A stretch of DNA of 64,000 nucleotides from Arachis hypogaea (lineage: Eukaryota > Streptophyta > Magnoliopsida > Fabales > Fabaceae): positions 77,876,687-77,940,686 of the forward strand of contig NC_092052.1 in NCBI RefSeq assembly GCF_003086295.3. Direction: 5' to 3'. Shown here piece by piece: positions 1-10,844 of the stretch (its first letter is position 1; every line of letters begins with the position of its first letter). The notes under the pieces are model-generated. The model saw nothing but the letters and a program-made list of their open reading frames with translations, made no database searches and was not told the DNA's origin. A program made the translations under genes and the position numbers.

Positions 1-469
1 TGCGGGTTTTTACAGAAGGTTTATTAAAGATTTTTCAAAGATAGCCAAGCCCTTAAGCAATCTTCTTGTATCTGATACACCATTTATCTTCGATGAAACA
101 TGCATGTTAGCATTTAAAAATTTGAAAATGAGGTTGTCCTCTGCTCCTATCGTTTCCCCACCTGATTGGAACTTACCATTTGAATTGATGTGTGACGCAT
201 CTGATTTTGCAGTTGGGGCAGTGTTAGGACAGAGGAAAGATAACTTAGTCCATGTGATATACTATGCGAGCAAAGTCCTTAATGATACTCAAAGAAATTA
301 TACCACTACTGAAAAGGAGTTGCTAGCAATAGTTTTTGCATTTGACAAGTTTAGATCGTACCTCATTGGCGCTAAAGTGATTGTTTTTACAGATCACACA
401 GCACTTAAATATTTGTTTGCCAAGCAAGAATCAAAACCAAGACTAATAAGATGGATCTTATTGTTGTAG
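1..469 (+). pseudogene. pol: Pol fragment: RT thumb/connection and RNase H, broken (copy A)
   Basis: RNase H domain of a Ty3/gypsy polyprotein, which degrades the RNA strand of the RNA-DNA hybrid during reverse transcription. The reading frame starts at base 2. The RT end ([19 protein letters not shown]) leads into RNase H with the acidic CDASD motif (about 190), the [10 protein letters not shown] block (about 305) and the TDHTALKYL block (about 395). A TAG at 467-469 falls where relatives have a glutamine (LLLQEF), a CAG-to-TAG change. The same stop is present in the other copy at 40024-40026. Confidence 0.9.
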
Positions 470-1904
470 GAATTCAATATTGAAATCAGAGACAAGAAAT
501 GAGTGGAGAACAAGGCAGCATATCACCTATCCAGGATTCCTCACGATAAAGGTGGAGCACCTGATACAAGTGTGAACGAGCTCTTCCCTGATGAGCAGTT
601 GATGACAGTTCACAAAGCACCATGGTTCGCAGACATTGCCAACTTCAAGGCAACTGGGGCCTTGCCTCCAGAGATCAATAAACATAAAAAAAGGAAGCTC
701 ATGAATGATGCAAAGTACTTTGTCTGGGATGAGCCATATCTATTCAAGAAGTGTTCAGATGGAATCCTTAGAAGATGTGTTTCGGAAGAAGAAGGACGAG
801 AGGTCCTATGGAATTGCCACGGCTCATGCTATGGAGGCCACTTTGGAGGGGAAAGAACTGCAGCTAAGGTGTTACAAAGCGGATTCTTTTGGCCCACCCT
901 TTTCAAGGATGCCAAAGAACTAGTGAAAAGCTGCAATAAATGCCAAAGATCTGGGAACTTGCCCAAAAGAAATGAGATGCCACAAAATTTCATCTTGGAA
1001 CTAGAACTGTTTGATGTGTGGGGAATCGATTTCATGGGACCATTCCCAACCTCATATGCAAACAAGTACATCTTGGTAGCAGTGGATTACGTTTCCAAGT
1101 GGGTAGAGGCTATTGCAACCCCAACGAATGATAACAAGGTGGTCATGAACTTCCTCAGAAAGAATATCTTTATCCGGTTTGGAGTTCCACGAGCACTCAT
1201 CAGTGATGGAGGGAGCTATTTTTGCAACAGACCACTAGAGGCTCTTCTCCTACGATATGGGGTAAGACACAAGGTAGCCACGCCTTACCATCCCCAAACA
1301 AGTGGACAAACTGAGATATCCAACAGAGAGCTAAAGAGGATTCTGGAAAAGACTGACTGTAGGTGCATCAAGAAAAGATTGGTCGAAGAAGCTAGATGAT
1401 GCTCTTTGGGCATACAGAACAGCATTCAAAACACCACTTGGAATGTCCCCATATCAACTGGTGTATGGGAAAGCTTGTCATTTACCACTGGAGCTGGAAC
1501 ACAAATCTCTCTGGGCTATCAAGATACTAAATTTTGACAGCATTGCTACTGGTGCAAAGAGGATCTTGCAACTGCAAGAGATGGAGGAATTCAGGTCACA
1601 AGCCTATGAAAATACCAAAATATACAAAGAGAAGGCAAAGAGAAGACATGACCTGCATCTTGCACCAAGGAGTTTCGAAAAAGGGCAGCAAGTACTCCTC
1701 TACAATTCCAAATTAAGACTGTTCCCAGGAAAACTCAAATCAAGGTGGTCCGGCCCTTTTCTTGTCACAAGGGTCTCACCATATGGACACATCGAAATCA
1801 TGGATGAAGGTTCAGAGAGGACTTTTACAGTGAACGGACAAAGACTCAAGCATTATCTGGGCAACATGGGAGAAAACCCCAGAGTAAAGTATCATCTCAA
1901 GTAA
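470..1904 (+). pseudogene. pol: Integrase, broken (copy A)
   Basis: Ty3/gypsy integrase, which joins element cDNA to host DNA. The HHCC zinc domain includes [10 protein letters not shown] and CNKCQR. The catalytic core follows with Asp in GIDFMG, Asp in ISDGG and Glu in EISNREL. The C-terminal part has the GPF of a GPY/F module ([10 protein letters not shown]). A TGA at 500-502 separates it from RNase H. The duplicated GACT at 1351-1358 shifts the frame, so the C-terminal half ([12 protein letters not shown] onward, 1443-1904) is in another frame. That C-terminal frame is otherwise open here, unlike in copy B. Stop TAA at 1902-1904. Confidence 0.92.
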
Positions 1905-3556
1905 AGGAGGAATCGTCGAGCTAGCGGTGATAAAAAAAGCGCTCTGTTGGGAGGCAACCCAACCTCAGGTAGTTTCCTTTTCATTTTTATTTCAATAAAG
2001 TTCACAAGTTGTTTCCCCTGTATTGCGAGAAGCTAAGTTTGGTGTTCCACACCAAAACAATCCAAGAGTGAAAGTGTAATTCTAAGTTTGGTGTTTCACC
2101 AAAGGAATTCAGTTAGAATCACACACCACTCCTAAAGCACATTGCTAGCTCCAGTCAATCAATGGAAACCACTTCGATTTAGTTAGATTTAGTTAATAAT
2201 TGTTTTGTTAAACAACAAGATATGAGGTTCTATGCATAAATGCAAGGTTCTGTACTAGGCAAGGAACTAAGTTTGGTGTTCACACACCAAATTAAGTTCA
2301 TAAGTCACAAGCATACATGCAAGCTAACTGTTTCTCGAGTGCTTTGGGAACAAGCAACTTCCAATAACTTTGCAGGAATCTTATGAGGAAATGGTGCACC
2401 TTCACCCAAGGAAGTGAGGTAGCAAAGACCAGGATGATGACAAAAAGAGGGCAACTAGAAACCATCACCTGAAGGTTGTATTATCACTTAATTCCATGTA
2501 CTTAGAATGTTGAAAATTGGAAGTCCAAATGCAATCTTGATTAATAGTTACATATTAGTTTGAACCTTTTTAAATTCTATCTTTTAAAGTTTTGTGTTGA
2601 AGAGGTCTATGATTGCTAGTCTTTATGTCACTGCATCATCACTTGGCTTACTTGTATGCTTGATCCTTTAAATCAAATGAAAAGAGAATGAGTGTTTACA
2701 AAAGACCAGAGTGGAGTTCATACTATGGAGTAAGTTCATGAGTTTATGGTGTGATCATAAGTTAGCTAAGTTGGTTCAACCACAAGGTGGGAAGACAACT
2801 ATCTGTCATGAATACTATGCTTTGAACATACACACGAGACTAGCTAAATAACAAGATCCTAATAAGAAAAAGGGGAAAAATGAAAGTAGAAAAATAAAAG
2901 AAAAAGAGTAAGCAATAAGGCTAGGCACCAATGGTTTTAATCTTGAAGCATGTGTCTGTGGTGTTCCTGTGTGAGGGATTTACTTGGATGAATAAGCTCT
3001 TAGGGGTGCCTTATCACTTGGTAACTTGGGTTAACTAACTCGGGATTATCAGCTGAAAGTCCACTATCAAGAGTAACCCCCACTACAGAGCATTTAGTAA
3101 CCCAAAGAGGTGCTGGACACCAAGGTCTCAAGAAAGAAAATAAACAAACCATGTGCCTGTGGTGTGTATGTATGGGGGAGAGACTTGAGGAAGTAAGTCC
3201 TTAGGGGTGCTTCAACACCTAGCACCTTGAACCAACTGGTTCGGGAGTGTTGGCTGAAAGCTTATTTTAAAGAGTTGCCCCCTTACAGAGCACTTAGCTT
3301 AAGAACACAAATAAGCCCTGAAATGACAACAAAAGGATCAATGAATAAAAGTCTCATGGGATGCAATCACAGTGAGTATTCTAGGACATGATAAAGGTCT
3401 GAAAGCCAGGAATGAACCTAAGTTGCTATGCATGAAACCACCATAAAACCAGGGACATGACTTCCACAAGTATGACTCATTTCTCTTGGCATTCCATTCA
3501 TCATTCTCTTGTTCCAGTACTTGTTTAGGGACAAGCAAGCTTTAAGTTTGGTGTTG
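1905..3556 (+). other. 3' noncoding region between integrase and LTR (copy A)
   Basis: No credible ORF. It contains the post-integrase hairpin and three short hairpins built on TTTGGTGT and its complement: 2038-2056, 2087-2103 and 2272-2291. A diverged tandem pair of roughly 200-bp blocks follows (about 2945-3130 and 3150-3310); each has an ATGTGYCTGTGGTGT core and an 'AGGGGTGC' segment. The last bases before the LTR read TTTAAGTTTGGTGTTG, with no normal polypurine tract. There is no env-position ORF, unlike the minus-strand relatives. Confidence 0.75.
1946..1963 (+). other. Conserved post-integrase hairpin (copy A)
   Basis: Stem GTTGGG/CCCAAC, loop AGGCAA, 42 bases after the integrase stop. 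The same loop type with differently paired stems occurs at the same relative place in four other element units of this window. Confidence 0.8.
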
Positions 3557-3825
3557 TGATGCCAGGACATTTTGGCCAGTTTCACTGACCTTTTCTTTAC
3601 TAATTTTAAGGTAGTTTCATGCATTTCCTTAGAAAATAAGCTAGTCTTGGGTAGATATTCACTTACATCTTGATTCAAGCATACATTGTGCACTTTACAT
3701 GATTTCATAAGGATTTTGCATGAAATTAATGACAAAATTGGATGTTGCATTTCCCATGACTTGGACTAGAATTTTGATGCACTTTATTGCTTGATTTCAA
3801 GACAAAGGAAGCAAGGAAGAACCAC

Positions 3826-4793
3826 GTTAGCAGCCACGTTAGTCTCACTAACGTGACTTCTAACGTAGGAATGGGAGCTAGCTTGCAAAGTGATTGAGAA
3901 AAGTAATCGCCAATAATGTCTTCGAAGCCATCATAGCCCACGTTAAGAGTCACGTTAACTAAGTTAACGTGAACTCTAACATGGAGGAAAGAAAATGGAG
4001 CCAACGTTAGTGACACTTACCTTTGTCACTAACGTTGGGCCAAGCTCATAAGTGGCCACGTTAGTTGCCACGTTAACTTAGTTAACGTGGCTTCTAACGT
4101 TAAGAAGCAAAAGAGAAGCCAACGTTAGTGACATTCACCTTTGTCACTAACGTTGGCCAAGCCTCCACAAGCCACGTTAACTTCCACGTTTATTTAGTTA
4201 ACGTGGAAGCCAATGTGGAGAAAGTATATGATCGCCAACGTTAGTGACACCTAACTTTGTCACTAACGTTGGAATGAACCACACAAGCCACAATGAGCCA
4301 CGTTAACTCCCAAGTTAACTTAGTTAACGTGGAAGCTAACGTGAAGAAGAGAGATGATAGCCAACGTTAGTGACATTCACCTTTGTCACTAACGTTGGAG
4401 ATGGCTAGCATTGCTACGTTAGAGGCCACGTTAACTAGGTTAACGTGGCCTCTAACGTGGGAGATAGGGGCACATTGGAACGTTAGTGACAAAGGTAAGT
4501 GTCACTAACGTTCTCGAAGGTTGGCAAGCTAACGTTAAGAGCCACGTTAACTAAGTTAACGTGGACTCTAACGTAAGAAAGGGGGAGGCTTCTCAACGTT
4601 ATTGGGAAAGGTAAGTCCCAATAACGTGTGTGAAGGACCAAGAGGCAACGTTAGTGGCAACGTTTGTGCCACTAACGTTGAGGTTAACGTGGCTCTAACT
4701 TGGGTAAGGAACGTTAGTGAAAAAGGTGATTGTCACTAACGTTCTCGAACCTACATTTTTACTTAACGTTAACACCACTAACGTCCTAAGCTA
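3826..4793. repeat. Array of alternating palindromes, ACGTTAAC and ACGTTAGTGACA types (copy A)
   Basis: About 16 hairpins in 970 bp, in the LTR. One type is centred on CCACGTTAACT/AGTTAACGTGG, often extended by a second arm to about 20 bp. The other pairs CAACGTTAGTGACA with TGTCACTAACGTTG around a 6-9 base loop related to AAGGTAAGT or its complement. The two types alternate. Variant arms such as ACGTTATTGGGA (about 4595) and ACGTTAGTGGCA (about 4653) have exactly complementary partners. Confidence 0.92.
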
Positions 4794-4926
4794 AAGTCCC
4801 TGCCCACTTCACACGTTCTCTCTGCAAGTAAAGCTAAGCTCAATGAAGAAGATAACTGCTTCAAACTCAAGATCCAAAGGCCCATACCCAAGACTTAGAG
4901 AGCCAACTAGAAGATCAGAAGAGTAG

Positions 4927-4934
4927 TATATATA
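4927..4934 (+). promoter_or_regulatory. Probable LTR TATA box (copy A)
   Basis: TATATATA just 3' of the palindrome array and 5' of T-rich DNA, a usual U3/R position. It implies transcription starting about 30 bases downstream. Position only; no other promoter evidence. Confidence 0.55.
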
Positions 4935-5908
4935 GGAGTAGCTTTGAATTGATTAGAAAGATTGGAAATTGGGAAAACTACTCTCTGTATTTTACCATTC
5001 TCTGCACTTCTAGTTTTGTTTTCATCATGTATTCTCCATCTTTGCTTTCATTTTCCAGAGCTATGAACAACTAAATCCCTTTCATTGGGTTAGGGAGTTC
5101 TGTTGTAATTTGATGGATCAATACTAGTTTTCATTATTCTTCTTCGATCTGTTCTTTTGATTTTACTTGAAAGCTTTAGATCTTCATCCAATTGGATAGT
5201 TATCTTGGAAAAGAAGCTATTCAAACTTGGATCTCTTCTGAACCTTGAAAGAAGAATGAAGAGATCATGCTAGAAATGCTTTCTCATGCTGGACCAAATT
5301 GGGTTTGGATGGATATGTGACTATAATCCTCTCAATACTTGATTTGGGAAATGCATGTGGTATAATCAGTGACCATACTTCATCTCTTCTCATGAGCAAT
5401 TAACCAAGGAATTGGTTATTGATCAAGATTTGAGAGATCGAATTACAAGGAATTATAATTCGATCACTTAATATTGCCAAGGAGATCAATGAATGCATTG
5501 ATTGAGGAAGAGATGAAAATGAAATTGATCCGAAGAATGCAACATCTCCTGAGCCCAATGAACTCACCATTTCTGATCTTACCCATTCTCTTTAATTTCT
5601 GTCATTTACTTTTATGAGCAATTACCCCATTCCCATTTACAATTCTGCAATTTACTTTCCGTCATTTACTTCCAGCTCTTTATTTCTAGAATTTACTTCT
5701 TCTGTTATTTACCTTCCTGCCATTTTATTTTCTGCAATTCTCAACTCAAATACTGATTCGCTCAACTAGAACATTCCTCTAATTAAAATTGCTTGATCAA
5801 TCAATCTCTGTGGGATTCGACCTCACTCTATTGTGAGTTTTTACTTGACGACGAATTCGGTACACTTGCCGAAGGAAAATTGTCACGAGACAAGTTTTCC
5901 GTGCATCA

Positions 5909-6290
5909 GAAGTTGGGAATTAGGCTCATTGAGGTCAAGTTTTCAAGGCATAGGGACCATGATAGCAAGCATGCTACTTTGTATGGGTCTAGGAAGAATA
6001 CTTGGTGTACTAAAGAGAATTCTATATGCTGACCACCCGAACGGAAAAAGCATGAAGATCAACTTGAAGACGAGTGCAAAAATAAGATATGGGATCCTGG
6101 ATCAAAGCATGAAGACCAACTATGGGAGCTCATATCTTGGGTGGAACTCCATCCAAACTTGATGAAGATGGTTGGAATTTCTGTCAACCATTTGAGGAGC
6201 AAAGATCCTTGGAGAATCAAGGATGAGTACAAGCACAAGCCATCATGACAAAGAGCATCTCAAATGTCCAACTTAAGGACTTAAACTAAA
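5909..6290 (+). pseudogene. Tail of an unidentified retroelement ORF, decayed (copy A)
   Basis: Readable in pieces in two frames (for example LIEVKFSRHRDHDSKH and IKDEYKHKP). It ends with a segment (VQLKDLN, TPPW) that matches the tail and following DNA of the minus-strand ORF at 34782-35972, including the hairpin after it. Its function is unknown. It is not recognisable as gag, protease, RT or integrase. Confidence 0.55.
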
Positions 6291-6297
6291 AGTGCTA

Positions 6298-6315
6298 GGT
6301 GGGAGACACCCCACC
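6298..6315 (+). other. Conserved hairpin, GGTGGG type (copy A)
   Basis: Stem GGTGGG/CCCACC around loop AGACAC, preceded by AAAGTGCTA. It is the positional equivalent of the post-integrase hairpin of the autonomous elements, with both arms changed together. Confidence 0.78.
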
Positions 6316-6574
6316 ATGGTAGACTCTTTCCACTCTCTTGTAGCTTTGATTAATAAATGATTGAGTTACCATTGTAGGTAGTTTTTCTCTTCATATAGTC
6401 TCTTATCAATAATTCGGTTGGTTGTTGCATAACATGCAAAATTTGCTTGCTAGTAGTTGGAAAAGTTTCAAAACCAAAAAAAAGATTTTCGTGATTTTGT
6501 ATTTTGATTAGTTTAGAGTTGTGAGCAGTGTTAGGGAGATGTTTAGCTTTTTTTGTATCCCTATATAAAAAAAA

Positions 6575-6970
6575 GCAGGGACGCGCGCGCATGCTATACG
6601 TGCACGCGTCCATGAGCAGATGCACCCCTGGTTCATTTCCAGAGAGTTGGGCAACCCTTGCGCAAACATTAAGCTTCTAGAACAAACCTCATGCATGCGT
6701 ATGCGTACAGCACGCATACGGTCGATTGCGTTTAAAAAAGAGCATGCGCACGTGTACATGACGCGTACACGTCGAGGCGCTGATACAACTCCCATACTTA
6801 GGACCCGAGAGTTGTGCTAACTCCGGCCAACATCAAGCCTCTAGCCCAACTCCTACCCCACGCGGATGCGTACATCACGCGTACGTGTCCATGCACATAT
6901 TTCCGTCCACGCCTAGGCGCGCTTGGTGCTTCCGCGTCTACCCCTTATTTTGTCCATCCACGTGGACGCG
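6575..6970 (+). repeat. CpG-rich ACGCGT / GCGTACGC motif tract (copy A)
   Basis: Many short palindromic motifs such as ACGCGCGCGC, GCACGCGT, GCGTACGCGT and CACGCGTAC in otherwise AT-rich DNA. It continues after the solo LTR at 10840-10900. A similar tract in the opposite orientation lies at about 34215-34440. No coding potential. Several motifs are half lost through CG-to-CA or TG changes. Confidence 0.8.
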
Positions 6971-9900
6971 TGTAACAACCCTGATTTTCGAGTATGCGAG
7001 ATCTTTTCCGAAGGCACGAAATCCTCCGGAAGATCAGTAAGGGGAGAACCTCTGATATATCATCAAGTATCTCAATCCTCATTGTCATTATGTCATCTTT
7101 AAGATAGAACCTTTTCTGAGGCACGCTCGATAACGTAGTCACGAAAAACCCAGTTTTTGAACCGTATCGGTTAAGAATTTTGATTCTGTTTTTTGTAAAT
7201 AGTCTCAGTTTGATGAATCGGACTCGATTCATGAGAGAAGAGAGATAATAGGATAATATTATCATTATATTAGTATTAGAAGCTTCTTGAATGATATTAT
7301 AAGGTTACTGGTCTGTTTTAGTTAAAAACAGGAAATCGGTTTAACCGGGTTCACAGTTTACCAGTGCAGCTTAGCACCGGTACTCTCTGATGACTTTAGC
7401 AATGCTAAGGCCTCATTATACATGCTTTATTCTCATATTAAATATGTTACTAGTGTCTTTTATGCTAGTAGCTCAGAAAAGAATTTTTAGAGATGTTTTT
7501 ACGTGTGTTCCGATACACCTAGTTTTAGTAGTTATACACCTGAGATATTTTAATATTATTTTAATCCACCTTCAAGCCAACCAATCATAACTCACCCTAC
7601 ACCCCCAAGACACTCCAAGGCTGTCTCATTTCTTCATTTTGGCCGAAAATAACAAGAGAGAAAAGAGAGAAACTTTCATGAACACTTAATCTTCAAAGCT
7701 TGATTTCTTCTGAACTAAAACTCAAATCAAAATTCCAATTTCACCAAAATGATCCTCTCTTCTTCCTCTAAAAAACCATATAACTTATCAAGGCTGGAAA
7801 TAAGGTGAGATGGCTGTCTCCCTCCCTCTTCAATTCGGTTTTCAAGGAAAACAATGCAAAACATGTGTTTTCTTGATGTTTTTCCTTAGGAATCATGCTT
7901 AACTTGATTTGAGGGCCAAGAAACGTGAATTTACAGCAAGTATAAGGTTATAAATCACTTCCTGACATGCTGAGTGATATTTGGTTAGTTGAGGGTTTTT
8001 GGATTTAAAGTTGTTCTTGATGTGATTTAGAAGGAAAAAGTGCTTAAGGACCACCTGAAAGTCTAACCGAATTAGGAGCAGCAAAACCAAGTAGGGTTTG
8101 AAAAATTTAATCTTGATTGATTGTGTTTGAGTTGTGTAATTATGATATGGTTTGGTTGTGCTTGAAATTGATTGTTTATATGAGTGATTCTTGTTGAAAA
8201 TTTGGTGAAATTTTGATGAAATTCAAGCTATGAACTTGTGTTCTTGTGGCTGCTGGAAAACGAAACCCTAACCCTTAAATTGGGGTTCAATTTGTGTTAA
8301 AATCATGTAGAAAAGATGGGGTTTTAGTGGCTGCTAATTTATTATCAATTATGGTAAAAATCGTTGCTAAAAAGACTGAAAAACGGGTAAAAACAGAGAA
8401 AGAATCTGAAGAATTTACGAAGAACACAAAGAACACTTTGAGTGTGGTGAAGAACAATGAAAAACACCTTTTTGATTCATAAAAGGGCAAGGAAGTAATT
8501 AATTTGGTGTTTGGGGGGTTATTTTGTAATTTCTAAAAGTTAGGGTGGTCAAAGTAGAAATATTAAAAGTTACGGGTGGTAAAAAGTAAATTTTAAAGGT
8601 TAAAAGTTAAAGTAGGGTAATTTTCGAAAATATATTAATAAAATAATAATAATAATAAAATATTAAATAATAATATTTAATTAAAAATAATATTTTAATA
8701 AAAATAATAAAATAATAAAAAAAGGCAGTTTTCTGTAAAAGCTTTAGAAAGACAACTTTAAGTGCAGAATCTCATAATTACCTTCATAAAATACTTAGGA
8801 GTGGTAATAACATGTTAGTGAGGCAAAGATAAAAGAAAGATAAAAAGTTGAAGAAAAGATAAAAGTCGAAGAAAAAGTCTGTAAAGTTTTAATGACAGAA
8901 AAACAGACAGAGATTAGTGAACGAACTAGGGCAACATAGTTAGTTCTTGAGTTCCAACTAGAGTTAGGTATAATATGAAAAGTTAAACTATTTCAGTATA
9001 GAATTAATGAACCTATACTTGGAACAGACTAAGTATTCATACCGAAATTTACATAAGCTTTAAAACATATGTTAAGCAGAGAAATCAAAGCAGAGTAAAG
9101 AAACACAGAGAACAGAGTAACCAGAGAAGAATAAAGGGATACAGAGAAAAGAGTAATCAGAGCAAAGTAAAAAGACAAAGAGATAAGAGTAATGTGATAA
9201 AGAGAAATGGTTTGAGTTAAGATGTTGTAAAAGTAAAAGGTGTAGAGTTTGTATAGCATGATTGAACAGAGAAAGAAAGAGGTACTGCATAAGAATGTGA
9301 AAGTGATGATGAATAATGAGAATGTTAATGAATGATGATAATGAGAATGATTATGTAAGAATCTGCTGCAGAGAGGCAGTCAGATAGATGGTGGTACGAC
9401 CACTGAGAACGCTTTCCTGGGATACCTTGCTATAATGCTTTACTGTAAGACAGAGGTTGCTTACAGAGGTATCGAGATGAGTGTGCTCCTGTAAGACAGA
9501 GGTTGCTTACAGTGAGTGTGTTGTTGCTCCTGTAAGATAGAGGTTGCTTACAGTGAGTGTGTTGTTGCTCCTGTAGACAGAGGTGCTAAGTGATTTGTTG
9601 CTCCTGTAAGACAGAGGTGATGTGTTGGGCGTATATTGGCTAATAAGTGCCGCCCTGCAAGACAAAGGTTGCTTGCAGTGGATATTGCCAACAGGAAAGC
9701 CTTATCCAGACAGAGGTTGCTGGGTAACGTCAGGAGCGGGTATGTAACGACAGATGAGCTCATTACCTGCACTAGGGCTAGACATGCATCATATTTGGTT
9801 GCGCATTTCCTCTGTTATATTGTTGTTTGAATGTATGCCTTCTTTGTTTTCATTCTATTCTCTGTGTCTGTGTTTTGTTTTCTTGTATTCTTTTGTTTGT

Positions 9901-10839
9901 GTTTTGCTTTTTGTTTTCTCTATTTTCTCTATTTATCTGTTTCTTCTGTCTACTGCTTCTCAGTATTCTGCTATTTATCTGCTAAATAACACGGAATTAA
10001 TGAATGTAACTAATAACCCCGGCCCTACTAAGAACTCCCCATTCTTACCCCTTCTCTCTCCCTTCCCCCTTCAGATGGAAGCATGAGTACCCTTCCATAG
10101 TTTGCTGATGACTGTTCTGCAAAGAGGATTCCGCTCTAGGTAGTCTTCTGAGTTAGAGTGAACTCCGTTACCTGTTTATATGTATATACTGTGAGGCCAG
10201 CCAACGTCTGCACCCTGTTATCTACAAATTTTAACCTAAGTCCTCCGTACGATGTTGCTGTTATGTGGCCACTCGATGAAGTACTTGAGAGACGTTCTTT
10301 GATGACATATGATCGTGCAGAGGATTAGTAGACGACCTTCCAACTTTTGATGATGATCCACCTGACTTGAGTTTTGAAGACCTAGAACGTATTTTCCTCG
10401 CTTTAGTAGTTTAGAGGGACTAGGTGAGTATAGAGTCTAGGCTAGCTTGGGGCCAGCTTAGGGACTTCTTGAACAGGTCAGACCTGGGATGTTGTATGTA
10501 TATATATGTATATAGTTATTATCTAGCTATGTCTAGGGGTGTTCTAACTAAAAGTCTATACTCTAATAAAGGCTGGATCACCGAATATTGTCAACTGCTT
10601 GTGATGTATTTATGTATGGTTGTTTATAATTGTTTTATATATTATCAGTTCTGAATTGATTATGAATGATACTGTTTGTTAATCCAAACGTTTTTAAAAA
10701 AAAAGTACCTCGTAAAATAACTACGCTTTTAACAACGAATCAGGCTCATATAATAAAGAATAGATAATAATTAGGTAGACAAGTTGGTAGCGCTCAGTTT
10801 CTAGTATGATCATGACGTACCAGAAATTGGGTCGTTACA
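6971..10839. mobile_element. Solo LTR, 3.87 kb, with 5-bp target duplication (copy A)
   Basis: Begins TGTAACAACCC and ends GGGTCGTTACA, so the ends are TG...CA with an imperfect inverted repeat of about 11 bp. The flanks are ACGCG at 6966-6970 and 10840-10844, a 5-bp target site duplication as made by LTR retroelements. The inside has no long ORF. It holds an AT-rich stretch (about 8625-8725) and a tandem hairpin array (9443-9727). Large noncoding LTRs with a TGTAAC start occur in Tekay/Del-type chromoviruses; that family assignment is a guess. A non-autonomous element without identifiable coding is the alternative. Confidence 0.82.
9443..9727 (+). repeat. Tandem stem-loops with invariant loop GACAGAGGTTGC (copy A)
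   Basis: Units of about 40 bp, each a 6-7 bp stem around a loop GAYARAGGTTGC. Stems are CTGTAA/TTACAG (first units), CTGCAA/TTGCAG (9656-9679) and TTATCCA/TGGGTAA (end). Two middle units (about 9570-9622) are eroded by scattered single-base losses not seen in copy B. Confidence 0.88.
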
Positions 10840-10844
10840 ACGCG

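Larger units (their letters stand above)
1..5908 (+). mobile_element. 3' part of a Ty3/gypsy Athila-like element, plus strand (copy A)
   Basis: The window opens inside reverse transcriptase. The order is end of RT, RNase H, integrase, a long noncoding stretch, then an LTR ending at about 5908. The order RT-RNase H-integrase is the Ty3/gypsy order. The long noncoding tract after integrase and the FMDD-type RT seen in copy B fit the Athila/Tat branch. The 5' part lies outside the window. The element is dead through nonsense codons and frameshifts. Confidence 0.88.
3557..5908 (+). repeat. 3' LTR of the plus-strand Athila-like element (copy A)
   Basis: Starts TGATGCCAGG directly after TTTAAGTTTGGTGTTG and ends about GTGCATCA, where sequence related to another element begins. 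It has TG...CA ends and is about 2352 bp. U3 holds a roughly 1-kb palindrome array and a TATA box (TATATATA, 4927-4934). The distal part is T-rich leader-like DNA. No 5' LTR is present in either copy to confirm the ends or a target duplication, so the 3' end is less certain than the start. Confidence 0.75.

Noticed and set aside
4038..4226. Peptide frames inside the palindrome array
   Set aside because: Repeats read through in either direction because of palindromic symmetry; not coding.
6575..6970. CpG island of a host promoter
   Set aside because: Made of repeated ACGCGT words, found inverted in another element remnant at 34215-34440; no gene follows.
9443..9727. CRISPR-like array (about 40-bp repeats with short variable parts)
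   Set aside because: Whole units repeat including the would-be spacers, the DNA is a plant LTR, and no cas genes exist. Better explained as tandem stem-loops.
9754..10086. Membrane protein (hydrophobic frame in T-rich DNA)
   Set aside because: Not preserved between copies (frame differs at 49372-49679) and lies inside a noncoding solo LTR.
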